DNA from: Desmodesmus armatus
Lineage: Eukaryota; Chlorophyta; Chlorophyceae; Sphaeropleales; Scenedesmaceae
Direction of reading: 5' to 3'
Assembly (NCBI GenBank): GCA_007449985.2
Contig: VIIQ02000043.1
Span: 204,001-268,000 of the forward strand
Length of the DNA stretch: 64,000 nucleotides
Below the pieces are notes generated by a model. That model worked only from the letters and a program-made list of their open reading frames with translations. It was not told the origin of the DNA and ran no database searches. Within the stretch, counting starts at the first letter, position 1, and each line of letters begins with the position of its first letter. Positions 1-12,900 of the stretch are shown piece by piece. A program made the translations under genes and the position numbers.

Positions 1-311
1 GCCCCGTATCGGTTCCAGTCGACGGCTTGGGCGGCAGTTGCAAGTGTTGGTTTAGCAGCACAAGCTGCACATCACAATGTTGCTCGGTGCGAATAACTGC
101 GGCTACCATACCCGTGGGACACTCCGAGTGAAGGCTTCAGGAACATGCCTGACATGTGCTGCTTAGTGCAGCAATCATCCAACAGTGCTGCAGGCGCTGT
201 GGTTCTGCACACTCCTTGTTGGCAGGCTTGCACATGTGATCTCAAACATGTGATCTCACACATCACACCTCAGACCTGTGAGCTCAGACATGTGTGGGGT
301 TTTTCATGCAG
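1..311. other. flank before a terminal exon
   Basis: I see no complete gene here. The stretch from about 145 to 311 resembles 3378-3488, the intron end before the second copy of the same terminal exon, so it is probably the 3' part of an intron whose gene begins before the window. It ends in a TTTTTCATGCAG 3' splice site. Confidence 0.4.
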
Positions 312-619
312 GCGACTACATAGCGAATGTAGACTATGAGGCCACCACAAACACCTACTACAGCTGCAACTTCAAGAAGGAAGGCAGAGTGCAAGCCTAC
401 TGCCAAGCTGAGGGGAACTTCAATGCTTTGATGGATGAATGCGACAGGAACGTTGGGGGCAGATGTGACGGGTTTGTGGTCCCCGAGGCGGTCAATGGCA
501 GATCGGGCCTGCTCATTCGGGTGCCAGGTGGAGGGAGGGTGGTGGACAATCTGGTCAGAGTTGATGGTGCCGTGGTTTTTGCAAAAAGTAGCACTCACCC
601 ACAGAGAAGTGGGAAGTAG
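312..619 (+). CDS. terminal exon of a Cys-rich PAN/Apple-like protein (copy 1, 5' part outside window)
   Basis: The exon opens after a good 3' splice site (CATGCAG) and runs about 102 codons to a TAG at 617-619. Visible features are the core YYSCNFKKEG, a YCQAEGNF segment, C-GG-CDGFVV and a C-terminal GLLIRV strand. The C-x(n)-C-x-GF spacing is like PAN/Apple modules, which bind protein or carbohydrate in secreted proteins; this assignment is tentative. A second copy with about the same residues lies at 3489-4899, so the last exon and its downstream flank are a segmental duplication. The upstream exons of this copy are not in the window. I do not know the function. Confidence 0.5.
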
Positions 620-1926
620 CAGTGTGCAGCTTGGAGCTAGAAGCCAGCAATTTGGCAGACAGCAGTGACGACAGAGGGCTTCCCGTGGCGGTATCCAGCT
701 GTTGGTGACACCCACCGGACCGTGTTGTTGCCCGATTGTACATGTCGTGATGTTTGTTTGGTTATGGATGTGCTGGTGTGCACTCAGTTGATCCTGGCGA
801 TGCGAGTATAATTATTGGTGACTATGTGGTGTGCACGGCACAAACATGCAGCTACTTTCTGTGACTGACCTGCAGCTGTTTGCATATCTATTATCACTGT
901 TGGTAGTACTGTAGTACACAGTGTTGGCGACATGTTGTGTGCGGCAAAGCTGTCGCACCCAGTGAGTGTTGTCCCGAAAGCGTAACTCATGCACAATTCA
1001 TTTGCACAGAGGTGAGGAGGGATTGTGCAGCAACTTGGTCTGCCCCGGCAACCAAGTCAGCAGCGGTGAAGGTGGCTGCCGCCTGGTTATCAGTGCCTCA
1101 CAGTTGCACTTATTAGATGTCAGAGCGCCCAGTGTGCATGCCTTGCACCATTGGATGTGAGGGCATGCCCAATGTGGCTGCATTGCACACTTGCATGCGA
1201 GGGCATGCCCAGTGTGCATGATCTGCATTGCTGCTTGGCCGTACCACTGCATTGAAGAGGAGAGGCTCACAAGTCCTGCATGCTGTAGTTTGTGAGGTGC
1301 ATTTTTGTTCTGCTCACTTCGTGGCTGTTGGACCTGCGCGGCATGCACATTATGCACGGTGCACTGTGCGGTTGGTTGCCGCGATTCGTCCGGCGGCGAG
1401 GGAGTGATTTCTGCCATCCCTTGGTTTGGCACTGAGGCTGAACAGATTGTGAAGGGGAGGATGTCCACAGGTCACAACTGTCTGCTGGTCACAGTTACAA
1501 TGTTTTGCAAAAGCAAGTGGCAGGTTGCACTACTAGCAGCTAGTACAAATCATATCTGCCTTTTGCGCATCACCATTGCAGCTGTTGTCACCAACACTGA
1601 TCAAGCGCATTCATGCAAACAGCCTGGGGGTTGATGTGGCTGGTGAGCAGCAATGGACATGGGCAAGGGCGTCAAACTGTACAGATGACCAAATGCCGCA
1701 AACCTTCAAAGATCACCACGACCTGACACGGGTGCTGCAAGAAAGCTGGCCTGCTGAGAGATTAAAAGAATTTGATGAGTTCGCTCAGACTCACAGTTAA
1801 AAAGATGTAGTATCAAATACAGGTTGAAGCTGCCGCGAAGCTGCAGAAGAAGACCACTTGTCCTGAACAGCAGCAAAGGGGACCAGCTGGAGAGCAACAA
1901 GCCGGGTCTTGCTCAGTCTCCTTTGA
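620..1926. other. downstream flank, duplicated; no clear gene
   Basis: Bases 620 to about 860 match 4905-5110 (for example the AGCTTGGAGCT stretch and a CAGTTGAT-CTGGCGATG block), so they belong to the duplicated segment. From about 1095 to 1230 there is a degenerate tandem repeat built on GAGGGCATGCCCA-TGTG. An open frame at 1636-1800 (56 codons) has no recognisable motif. No gene can be supported. Confidence 0.4.
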
Positions 1927-2039
1927 CAGACTATTGGGTGGTCAATCGCAACAAGAGTGTCAAGGGCTATGACGTCAGCTGCAGGAAAATGGACTCACAG
2001 GGCAAGCCTGCCAGCTTTTGCCAGGAGGTGGGACCCTGA
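1927..2039 (+). other. exon-like fragment related to the PAN-like family
   Basis: The frame reads a divergent version of the same core as the terminal exons at 312 and 3489: a DYWVVN start, GYDVSC, then basic residues and ASFCQEVG before a stop at 2037-2039. The order Y-x-V-x(n)-Y-x-x-C-x(n)-FCQ matches, but there is no obvious splice site on its left. It may be a diverged exon of the gene continuing at 2334 or a relic. Confidence 0.3.
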
Positions 2040-2238
2040 CAGCAGCCGTGCCATGCATATGGCTGCCTGCCGCTGCAACCAAGTCCTCACAGCCACGTAG
2101 CAACAACCATTTAACTATTGGGGGTCCCCTCGTTATGCGCTACTAACACCCCCAGTCAAACGGGCCCTTGGTATGAAATGTTACACGGACCCCCCTGACC
2201 CCCCACTGCCCCGCGCTTCGTGTAACAGCAGCGAACCC

Positions 2239-2310
2239 AGTATGTTACATGGACATTGGGGGAGTATGTTACATGGACATGGGGGGAGTATGTTACATGG
2301 GCATATTGCA
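2239..2310. repeat. three tandem copies of a ~25-bp unit
   Basis: The unit TATGTTACATGGACAT plus a G-run and AG occurs three times in a row, the last copy partly changed (GGGCAT). It lies just before the exon at 2334, inside the presumed intron. Confidence 0.75.
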
Positions 2311-2333
2311 TGAACTGTGTCAATTCCATGCAG

Positions 2334-3070
2334 TGTGGAGGGGTTGCAGCAGTGGCATTCAAGTGCCAGCAAGACCCGAAATGCGAAGGGTTTGACATGT
2401 GAGTGCAGTGTGCTGCCAGTACGCATGGGGATGAGTGAATCAGTGCAGCAAGGACATGGTGTGTGCGGGCAGCTTTCGCCTTGTCTAGAGGTTCAAGGGG
2501 TCCATGCAGTCTAATCAGTCAAGACGCATGTAACCGTTTCGCACAGCAGCTGCATTTTCCTGACTCTTCGCAGTCACTGTTTGCCTGGCCAGACTTCCAG
2601 GCCGTGTGTGGTAGGCGATGACAGCGATGCGACAAGCTTTTACTGACTTACTGAAAGCACACGTGCGTGTGCTTGCTGTACTGACTATACTGAAAGCAGC
2701 GCAGCGCAGGCATGCCAACGGCTTCTGCAGCCATGATGGAGGAATTCACGGCGGTTATGCGCATAACAGTATGCTGTTGACATGTTTGGCCTACCTGACA
2801 TGGCTATTCGCAGGGAAAATTACGACTGTGGGTACCTGAAGACCCGGGCTGTTCGGAGTGTGCTGCAGGATCAGGTGGTAAGTGTCACACAGGCGCCCGC
2901 CGGCGGCGCCCAGCTCAGTCACACAGCATCACAGACTAGATGGCGTGCCTTGCAAGCTGAAGGAGTCTGTATCAGCATGTCATGCCACCTCACATGGTTT
3001 GTTTGTTTCCCCTTGCAGGACTTTGTTTCATTCTGCAAGGTTACTGCGGCAACGGGAGTTGGCTGCGTTG
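2334..3070 (+). CDS. three internal exons of a PAN-like gene
   Basis: Three short exons with proper borders: 2334-2398 (TGCAG before, GTGAGT after), 2814-2877 (CGCAG before, GTAAGT after) and 3019-3070 (TTGCAG before, GTGAGT after). The first reads CGGVAAVAFKCQQDPKCEGFD, a strong PAN-type signature (F-x-C-x-x-D-P-x-C-x-G-F-D). The second and third join in frame to give YDCGYLK followed by FVSFCKVTAATGVGCVG, the same C-x(n)-F-x-x-C-x(n)-C-x-G pattern. They probably belong to one multi-PAN gene that ends with the exon at 3489. The joining exons between 2398 and 2814 were not found, so the model is partial. Confidence 0.45.
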
Positions 3071-3099
3071 GTGAGTTGCCAACTTGGTGGGTGCAGAAC

Positions 3100-3376
3100 C
3101 ACAGACAGTGCGTGCGGGCGGGCGTGCGGGCGTGCGTGCGTGCGTGCGGGCGGGCGGGCGGGCGTAAGGGGGATTGCTGCCTGAATTTATCCATCAGCAT
3201 CGCAGTGCACACTTTTTATATGCTCCTGTTACAGTGGCAGCGGAGTTGGTTGGGTGGCCGCCTCCGGGTGCACCCGTGTGCAGGGGTGTGTGGGGTGTGA
3301 GGAGGGGGGGGGTGCAGGTGTGTTAGCACAGGGATTGCTTGTGTGTGTGTGTGTGTGTTGGGGGGGGGGGGGGGTG
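3100..3376. repeat. GC-rich simple repeats in intron
   Basis: CGTGCGGG/CGGGCG repeats at about 3108-3166, then a (GT)n tract near 3341-3358 followed directly by a run of G to 3374. No coding signal is seen here. Confidence 0.7.
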
Positions 3377-3488
3377 GCTGCTTAGTGCGTCATTGAACAG
3401 TGCTGCTGGTGCTGCTGTTCTGCACACGTTTTGCTGGCAGGCGTGCTCAGACATGTGACCCCAGAAGTGTGTCGTGCTGATCATGCAG

Positions 3489-4899
3489 GGGACTACCTCG
3501 CGCGTTTAGACGTTGCCACGACCAAAGAGACCAACTACAACTGCAACTTCAAGAAGGAGGGCAAAGTGCAGTCTTACTGCCAGGCTGATGGTAACTTCAT
3601 TGATTTGATGGGTAGATGCAATGACGAAGTCGGGGGCTACTGTGACGGGTTCGTGGTCCCTCAAGAGGTCAACGGCAGATTTGGTTTGCTGATATTTTTT
3701 AAGGGTGGTTATTGAGAGACAAAATTAATTAATTATTTCGGGAAAATTTTTATTTTGGAATTGCTAGCAGAGACACAATCTACATCATTCTGGCATGCAG
3801 GCAAGACTGGCACACTGTGATGGTGGTCGACCTCTGTGACCCGCTGCCTGATCTGCACCAGCAGCCTGCCTGCAGCAGCAGCTGGCTTCTGCAGGCAAGG
3901 GTGCACTGCAGCCAATGCAGCATGATCGCAAATACTATATGAAGAAAGGCAGTGTGCAGCTGTTTCAAAAGCACACTGGCACCAGCTGCTGTTCCTTGGC
4001 AGTTCCTACTACTACTACTGCTCCATCGCTGTCCTGCTGCTTTCGGGCAATCCAGCGACGTGCATGGAGGTCACCAAACCAGCTTTACTGCAACATGAAA
4101 TCGCCCTTCTGCAGCCAATCCGGCCGTTGCTGCGCGGCTGTTGGCTGTCAGACATGGCACAAGGCGTTGCGGTGTTTGCTGAAGGCACAATGCTGATGCG
4201 CATGCATTGATGCAAAGCACCGCAGGTTGCAAGACTTGCGAGCTCACTCTCAACGGCGCACATATGCAGCGAGCGCACTGACAATATGGTACAGTCAACT
4301 GACAGTTGACTGAAAGTGAATCACCCAAGGTGATGATGCTAGAGTTCTTCGTCACGCTGGTCACAGTTTCGAGCTGCAAAAGTACACGAAACATTACATT
4401 CCTATTAGTGTTGTGATGCAAGTGGCTGACAGCGTGGGTAGGACTGCTGGTGACGACTGTCCACCTGCAACCCAACTGTTACACGCAGTCACTGCAGTGA
4501 ATGGTCTGGAAACTGTGCATGCCAGCGCAGACTGCAGCAGCTGCAATGATTGGTGTGGCAACTGTACATGCCATGCAACACAACCCAAACATCATGCGCA
4601 GGCCGATCTGGTGCTGACATGTCAGGCAGGGGTCAGTGTACATATGCGAACAGAGCAACTGCAGCTCACTGTGTCTCTTAAACTCCTGATGGCCTAACAG
4701 CAGTGCACCGAGCATCACCGCACAGCGCGTGCAAGTGGGGCAGGTCGGGGGCTAGGCTGGCCGAAATTAATTAATTAGTGTCGTCGCCCGCGTGCTTATT
4801 CGGGTGAAAGCTGGGCAAAGGGTGGTGAACAATTTGGTCAAAAGTGAGGGTTCCATGGTTTTCTACAAGAGTAACCATCACCCAAAGTTTGCGGGGTAG
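3489..4899 (+). pseudogene. terminal PAN-like exon (copy 2), split by an insertion
   Basis: After a CATGCAG splice site the exon reads like copy 1 (DYLARLD, NYNCNFKKEG, YCQADGNF, CDGFVVP, GLLI) up to about 3693, then homology stops. It resumes at about 4799 with IRV-K-GQRVVNNLV and the same ending as copy 1 (SNHHPKFAG, TAG at 4897-4899). About 1.1 kb of unrelated DNA separates the two halves. The first half meets a stop at 3713-3715 within the insertion, so the encoded protein lacks its last 36 or so residues unless the insert is spliced out. Confidence 0.6.
3694..4798. mobile_element. unclassified ~1.1-kb insertion with inverted A/T-rich ends
   Basis: The bounds are set by loss of homology to the intact copy at 312-619. 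Near the ends are inverted matches: ATTAATTAATTATTTCGG at 3725 and its partner CCGAAATTAATTAATTAG at 4761-4778. Flanking TTGCTGAT and GTGCTTAT could be a decayed 8-bp target duplication (6 of 8 match). No transposase ORF is visible, so it would be a non-autonomous DNA element. Superfamily not determined. Confidence 0.5.
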
Positions 4900-6972
4900 C
4901 AGCCGCAGTGCAGCTTGGAGCTTGAAGCCTGCAATTTAGCGGACAGCAGCAGCGGCAGGACGCTTCATGTGATAGTATTCAGCTGTTGGTGGAGCGCAAG
5001 GGTGCGGTTGCCCGGACTGTTGATGTCGTGATATACGTTTGGATATATTTAACGCTGGCGTGCACTCAGTTGATACTGGCGATGCACGCATGTTGATCAC
5101 TGTTACTGGTGACGGTGCTGACAGCTCCGCCAGCACTGTGTCTCCCGCTTCTTTCTGTGGCAGCTGTGGGCAGGCTCAGCTATTGCAGCCAATGTGCTCA
5201 TTACTTCGCAGCAGCAGCAGCTGCAATGGCTGCTTGGTGTGTGTGCCCTTGCTTTACGCTGATGGCGATACGCTGATGGGGATGAGTTGCCCCGGTTTTA
5301 CGGGGATGCTTGGCAAATCACACTATCATTCCGGCTGTTGCAGTTTGCAGTACAGTTGACTGAGTGTGACAGTGTCGTCCCAGAACAGACTGGCAGCTGA
5401 GCGTGCCAACTTTGCAGCCACAGCACTGATGAAAGGCGTGGAGCTCTGAGGCTAGCAGTAGTATTGAGGTGTTCTGCATGGTGCAGTGTGTCATGATGCT
5501 GTGTGAACGGTCACTGGAAGTGCCTCCTGGAGTTGCCCTCTGATGACCCCTCCACCTCACGGCACAAGTGTGCTGTAAGATGGGGTGCAAGCAACCAGAC
5601 TGTACTTGAGTGAGCTAGCATAAGGAGGCGCTGGCTGCTGCATATTTGTGTGAACCTGATGGTAGCGCACTGTTGTCCACAAAACGTTGTCTGTGGAATG
5701 CCTGTGGAAGGCATGACTCAGCTTCGTTGACGGCCACAGAACCGTTGCAGGGAGAATTCAAACACACCATGCAAATTCACAGCTACGACTGGACGACCAA
5801 TGCAAGATTCCTGCACTGTACATCTGTACGGCAGTTTAGTATCTAGTCCTGCGACATATATAACCATATGCTGCAAAAACAGTATCACACAGGCAGTTGA
5901 GGGCCTGGCAGTGCACTAGTATCGTGAGCAGCCGCTGCAGTGCATGCCCGCTATCAGTGCACTAGTAGTACAGGACAGCATGCCATCCCCATGGGAGCGG
6001 CTGCAGCACCATGTGAGGCATAAATTGCCAACACACTGCAACGAACGCAAGAATATCGCAAGCAGTATTCTTTGCCACGCATCCTATCGGCTGCGACGGA
6101 TAGTATGCAGATAATGTTGCTTTCAACAGAGCAGGCCTAGAATACCTGCTGCTACATGCACCTGCTGCACAATCACAGCATGTGGCAGACATATGGCACA
6201 TGTCCAGCAGCAACAACATCTCTTGCAAGGCTGGACACACAACTTATGGTTGCGCTGGGGTCACGCAACGAGCTGCTCTGCCGCCTGCTATCCTTGCTAT
6301 GTTGATAGTAAGCAACACTTCTAAGGGCCCTCAACATGTCCCAAACACTGCACAAACAGGCCCCAGAACCATGGATCATGGAAAACGGAGCCGCAAGCTT
6401 ATACATGTCCTCCCAAAACAAAACAAAAGCCCCAGCTCGAGCAAAGTTGGGCGCCCAGTAGTAAGTTCACACACATCATGCAGCTAGCTGACTATTTTCA
6501 GTCAGCAGGCTGCACGTGTACACACTCTATGCTGTGCGCAAGGCAGTCACGCAGCAGCCGGTGCTACGATGCCCTGGGCTGGTTTGCCACTGTCATTGTG
6601 CACTTGTACACCGCACAGGTATGGCATAGCAATTGGTCGGCATTTCTGCAAACCTGGTTAGATCCAGCACAAACCACAGTAACTTTATGTTTACAACATC
6701 CAATCAATTCTCAACCCTCACTTGGTGCCGTAAGGTGGTGAAAACACACTGTAAGCCTGACCACATCAAGCGTGTCACACACAACCAAATGGCCTGCTTG
6801 CACACACCCCAGCACAGTCCAACAGCACACGGGCACACCCTCTTGCACAAGGGGTGTGTTTTGGCAACAATAGTAACACACTTCTAGTCCTTTCTAGTCA
6901 GGGTCACATCACACAACACAACACAAAACAACCACAATACACCAAACAAACATAACCAGACCTCACTGTGTG
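4900..6972. other. intergenic; no supported gene
   Basis: Bases 4905 to about 5110 repeat the flank of copy 1 (see 620-860). The rest has only short open frames with no recognisable motif or codon pattern. The far end is the 3' flank of the minus-strand gene that stops at 6973. Confidence 0.45.
6691..6695 (-). terminator. candidate TGTAA poly(A) signal for the gene ending at 6973
   Basis: TTACA on the plus strand reads TGTAA on the minus strand, the usual green-algal poly(A) signal. It is about 280 bases after the stop codon. Confidence 0.35.
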
Positions 6973-9900
6973 TTACTCCCCCTCCTCCATAAGGCTTGCT
7001 GGTGACATCTCAACCAGCGGCAAATCCTTCTGGATAGACTCCCAAAGGGCAGACAAGGGCCTATCCTTTGAGATGCTAGACCAGTAGTTCTGACACAGCT
7101 CCGAACACGCACTCGTTCCCGCCGGTGGCCGGTACTCGTACGACGAGACCCCCACACAGCAAGCATCCCCATTCAGGCTGAGACAACCCCCACTGCCACC
7201 TTGGCACGACTCGAGCAAAGGGTTGTACGCCATATTAGCCGGGATAACCCTACTGTCTGTCGTCAAGGCGCCTGTCCGGGGCCCGGCCTTGGCCAAATTG
7301 CAGGTCATAGAGGGACAAGCACGACAGCCGCAGGACTCAGCACCGCTGGCACTACTCCCAGGACCAATAAACCCCTGTATCTGCCATGTGTTCGTTGTGC
7401 TGGCTGGGTTGATGTTCTCGATGTAGTTGTACTGGTAGAACGGGCCAGGGCGTGCTTGGTCCATGAAGACAATGGCTTGATCGTAGGGCTGTGTGGCGAC
7501 GTTGGCTCCTGCGCGCGTGTTGACCGAGACGCCTACGGTCCGCTGCGGCGAAGGGCAGACCCAGTTGGTGGTTCCGTCACCCTGCTGCGGGTTGTAGTTG
7601 TAGCAACCTGCAACAGGAGGACATCCCGAGATGTGTGGCAGGGGTAGCGGCAGCCAGGGAAGCCAGAGCTTTGATGAAAATAATGATTGTGGGTTTGAAC
7701 ACAGTAACACCATACCCTCTAGTCCGGTGCATGCCTAAACGCACTAACTGCAGTCACTTGCCCGCCTGAACCCAGCACTGCGCTGATTGTCAACAAGGGT
7801 GCTGAAGCATGGCGTACAGGAAGCCTATAGACAGCACACAATGTCTGCACCGTTATTTGACACTCATGCTCACCTAGAACGTCCACAAGCTCAGAGTTGG
7901 CGCATCCAGTCACGGACTTCAGGATGTTGCCATCCACGCAGTGTGACGCTGTCAGTACCAGCCTAGGCGAGATCTGCTGCCCAGTGCACAACACAATTCC
8001 CGGCCGCGTGCCGGCACTCGTGACGTTATACGGGCACCGAGTGCCTTCAGTGAGGTCTGCAATGTAGACGATCAGCAGTACGGTGTTGCCAGACACTCCA
8101 CTGAAAGGCGGCGTACCAAGGGCTACTCGGGGGCTGGCAGAACAGACACCCATAGCCTCTGGGCCGGGTGGGAACCCTGTGGGTAGGGGTAGGGTTTGTG
8201 ATCTGGGGGTTATGACCTTGGCTCTCCTGTGGAATCTGCCAACTCTGCGGTTTGGGACTGTGCGCACAACCACGCTGCTGGGGATCTCGTCAGGGGGCCT
8301 GGGCACGGGAGTAGCACAGGAACCTCCTCCGCAACAGTAGCCAGAAGGTGTGGTAGGTGGCGGCGGTGGGGGCGGCGGCGGGGCTGGCTGCAAAGAGACA
8401 AGCAGCAGCGAGGAGTGCATCAGCAATAGCTCACCATGGCAGCATCAAAGACTTGACTCGCCTGTTGAAGTGTATCAGCCAGCTTGTTGATCAAAGGCAT
8501 TGCACGTCACGCAACTACCGACTACGAAGCAAGAGTGTTTAATGTGCTCTCTGATTGCCTGATGGCCAGCCGTGTAATGGGCTGGTAATAATAAGAAAAA
8601 AAGTGGCGTGCTTCAATCAACTCACAGGAGGAGGTGTGGATGAAGACACAGGTAGCTCCTTCTGGATCGTCGACCACAGGGCGGAAAGCGGCCTATCCCT
8701 CGATATCCCGAAAAGAAGTTCCTGCACGTCTCTGAGCAGGCGCCCTGTCCAGTGTTGGGCCTGTACTCGTACGAGGATGTGCCGACGCAGCAGGCATCGC
8801 CGTTCATGCTCAAACACGTGCCGGAACTGCTCTGGCACGCCTCGAGCAATGGATTGTACGCCAAGTTGGTGGGGTAGTTGGTATCGGGCGCCAGAGCGCC
8901 AGTCCGAGGTCCCGCCCTTGCAAGGTTGCAGGTCATCGACGGACATGCCGTGCAGCCGCAGTTCTCAGCGCCGCTGGTAGTGCTCCCAGGGCCGATGAAT
9001 GACAGCGTCTGCCAAGTGTTGCTTGTGCTGGCCGTGTTGACGTTTTCGATGTAGTTGTACTTGAAGTACGGCCCAGGACGCGGATCCTCGAAAAACACGA
9101 TGCCCTGGTCGTACGGGGCGACCTGCACCGGATTGGTGACGGGCCTTGTGTTCATCGAGACTCCGAGGGCCAGCATTCGGTCGTTTGTATCTGGGCACAA
9201 CCACCTGATGGTGCCGCTGGCTTGGGGAGTGTAGCTGTAGCAGGCTGGAAAGTGGTGCAGCGGCAAGGACAGGAGCACAAGTCCACAACAGATAAGCCCG
9301 TATTAGGTGACAGCATGTGATGGATGTGTGTGCATGTTGTGTGTTGTATGTTGTGTGTTGCATACGGCTGATGTTTATGGTTGGTGAAACATAGTGCCTT
9401 CATCAGGGTACACTGGCGTTGTGCTTAGCAGGTGTCCAGTTGCCCGTATTTGACGCATCAAACCACTGAGACAGCAGCAGCACTTGCACATGCAAATTTG
9501 TATGCGACAGGTGGCAACTGCCAACGCCACTCACCAACAACATCAATCAACTCCGAGTTAGCGCAGCCCGGCCTGGCCTTAATCTGGTCTCCCTTCAAAC
9601 ACTGTGCGCCTGTCAGCACAAGGTAAGGCGAAATCAGGGCGCCGTTGCACAACACCAGTGCGGTGTTGTTGAGGGTGAACTGGCATGTGGTGCCGGGAGT
9701 AAGGTCGGCAAGGTAAACCAGCAGCATCGGGCTGTTTGTAGGCATGCCTGTGTACGGCGGCGACCCTAGAGACACCCTGGGGTTTGCTGCGCAGACGCCT
9801 TGTGTGTCCACTGGCGGCGGGAAAGCCGGTGGTTGCTGGAGGGAAACGTGTTGGAAGCTTTCCGGGATGAGCTTTGCTTGCCGGTGGGTCCTCCTGCGCA

Positions 9901-12900
9901 TGTTGCGCGCGCGGATGGATGTGGAGCGTATGCTGGCTGGCGGAAGGTCTTCAGGGGGCTCTGGGACAGGGGTTGTGCAGGTGGCACCTCCACAGCAGTA
10001 GGCAGATGGAGGCCCAGGTGCTGGTGGGGGTGGTGGGGGTCGGGGTGATGGTGGCGGTGGAGGAGAGGGAGTAACAGGGGGCTGCATTGCAAGCACACGC
10101 GCACACACACAGACAGCATGTGGTCAACAGGTACAGCGATGGCAGTTCTGACCAAGGTTGAGAAGCCGACAACAGTAGCATGGATACAACATGCACACAG
10201 TCACACGGCAACAAAGATAGGCCAAGACCAGCATGGCTAGAGTAAATCCAGCGCAGACTGCGCAGGATAGCTGTGCCAAACAAGCGCGATCAACACTCAC
10301 AGGCGGCGGCGGGCCAGGAGGAGGGGGTGGCGATTGCACCGCAGGTAGCTCCTTCTGGATTGTTGACCACAGGGCGGAAAGCGGCCTGTCCCTCGATATC
10401 CCGGAAAAGAAGTTCCTGCACGTCTCTGAGCAGGCGCCCTCTCCAGTGCTGGGCCTGTACTCGTACGAGGATGTGGCGACGCAGCAATCGTCGCCGTTCA
10501 TGCTCAAACACGTGCCGGAACTGCTCTGGCACGCCTCGAGCAAAGGGTTGTACGCCATGTTGGCGGGGTAGTTTGTATCGGGCGCCAGGGCGCCAGTCCG
10601 CGGTCCTGCCCTTGCAAGGTTGCACGTCATCGACGGACATGCCGTGCAGCCGCAGTTTGGCGAGCCGGCAACAGTGCTCCCGGGACCGATGAACGACAGT
10701 GTCTGCCAGACGTTGGTCATGCTGGCCGTGTTGACGTTCTCGATGTAGTTGTACTTGAAGTAGGGCCCAGGACGCGGCTCTTCAAAGAACACGATGCCTT
10801 GGTCATAAGGGGCGACCTGCACCGGATTGGCGACGGGCCTTGTGTTTGTGGAAGCACCGAAGGCCAACACTTGGTCGGCCTGTGGGCATTCCCATGTCAG
10901 GGTGGCGCCGTTTTGAGGAGTGTAGCTGTAGCAGGCTGGGAAGTGGTGCAGCAGCAAGGGCAGGGACACACGTTGACAATAGTCAGATTGGTGCTGACAG
11001 GTGATGGCAATTATGTGCAGTAGTGGCGAGGGCTGTGTTTAGGACTGCACTAGCTGACAAGCAGCGTGCTTGGCAGACGCCTGTTGCCCATACTTTGGAG
11101 AGGCTTATGTGGAGAGGCTTATGTATACAACTGTGGCAGCAGCTACGTGGTAGCAGCTACGTGCAAGAAGTACACACCGACATGTGAGCGCAAGGTCGCC
11201 ACATCCAACGTCACTCACCGGCAACATCATATAACTGCGAGTTTGCGCAGCCCGGCCTGGCCCTGATCTGGTCTCCCTTGAGACACTGCTCCGCCGTGAG
11301 CACCAGGTAGGGCGCAATCAAGGCGCCGTTGCACAACACTATTGCAGGATTTGCGTCGGTGAACTGGCATGTGCTGCCTGGGGTGAGATCAGCGACGTAA
11401 ATCAGCAGCATCGGGCTGTTGGCAGCCACGCCAGTGTACGGCGGCGCGCCTAGAGGCACTCTGGGGTTTGCTGCGCAGACGCCTTGTGCATCAACTGGCG
11501 GCGGGAAGGCTGATACCGGCTGGAAGGACGTGAAGGAAACGTGTTGGAAGCTCTCAGGAATGAGCTGAGCCCGTCGGTGGTTTCTTCTGCGTATGTTGCG
11601 CGCACGGATGGATGTGGAGCGTGTGCTGGCTGCCTCAGGAAGCTCGTCAGGGGGCTCTGGCACGGGGGTGGTGCAGGTGGCACCTCCACAGCAGTAGGCA
11701 GATGGTGGCCCAGGTGTTGGTGGGGGTGGAGACGGTGGTCGGGGTGGCGGTGGTGGTGGAGGAGAGGGAGTGACAGGCTGCATTGCAAGCACACACACAG
11801 CAAAATGAGCAACACGGGTTGCAGGCAGGGAGAGTGTTCAGCGGCCAACAAAGCTACAGCGCGAAGTATCAACAAACACAATGGAAGGCCGATGGGTTGC
11901 AGCCAAATCGTGCCTTCACGGGCTTTCAAGCACAAGGCAGGCACTGCATAAGATGGCAATGCTCCAACCATGCAGCCCAACCAGACACTCACTGGGGGCG
12001 GTGGGGGCGGAGGAGGTAGCGGTGGCGGGGGTGACGGCCGTGGTGGCGGTGGCGAGGGTGGGGGTGGTGGAGGTGGTCGTGGCGGTGGTGGTGGCGATAG
12101 GACTGGTGGTGGTGGTGGTGATCGGGGCCTTGGAGGTGGGGGTGGAGGTGCCGGCGCAGGTGGCATGGAGTCACTGACACCTGCAGCAGTGGCAGCATAT
12201 ACAGCAGCACAATCGCAGACAAAAAGTTGTGCACTGGTGTGACACTGATGGGCGAACATGCTGCTGTTGCTGTACTGACCCAAGCCATCAGTGCTAGCAG
12301 TCCCCACCTCCACATTGCCCCTGCCGGCGGCCCCACTGTGCACATCACGGGGATGATATGCAGCCTGGTGCGCACTCACCCACTGCCACAACCCTCCGAG
12401 GGACATGCAGTCAGCTCTGGACTGCATCGGACCCATCACTGCCCCATCTTGCCACCCACTTAGGACTGGCAGTTCCACCACGGCACTCACATGCAGCTGA
12501 TAGTTGCACTGACCGCATCACAACCCCCATCTCAGCACCAACCCCACCCTCCCAGTCCCAACACACGGCACTTACATGCTGCTCCTGACTGCACGGATCC
12601 CTCAAGGCAAGGAACACACTGCCCCGGGTACACAGGAGGCTCAACTCCATACTTCTCATAGGTCGATGCTGCCTTGCTGTACCAGCTCTGCACAGCTGCT
12701 GCAGTCATCCTGACAGGCCCCTGCCCCTCTGCCTGCACAGCAGCAGGTGCAACCTGCCCTGCAACTGCGGCCGCTGCTGCATCCGATAGCGCCGCTGCTG
12801 TTGCTGTTGCTGGCGCCACTGGCCCAGTTGCTGCTGCCGGTTTTGTCGCCACTGCAATCGACGACACAGCTTCATTTGACACAGCGCCAGACCCTGATGG

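Noticed and set aside
278..3300. Long open frames on both strands over the PAN-like region read as full genes
   Set aside because: The conserved residues stop at good splice sites, so the exons are much shorter than the open frames; the opposite-strand frames show no motif.
8617..8946. A separate small gene at the end of gene A exon 7
   Set aside because: It is the continuation of exon 7 in the shifted frame caused by the missing base at about 8709.
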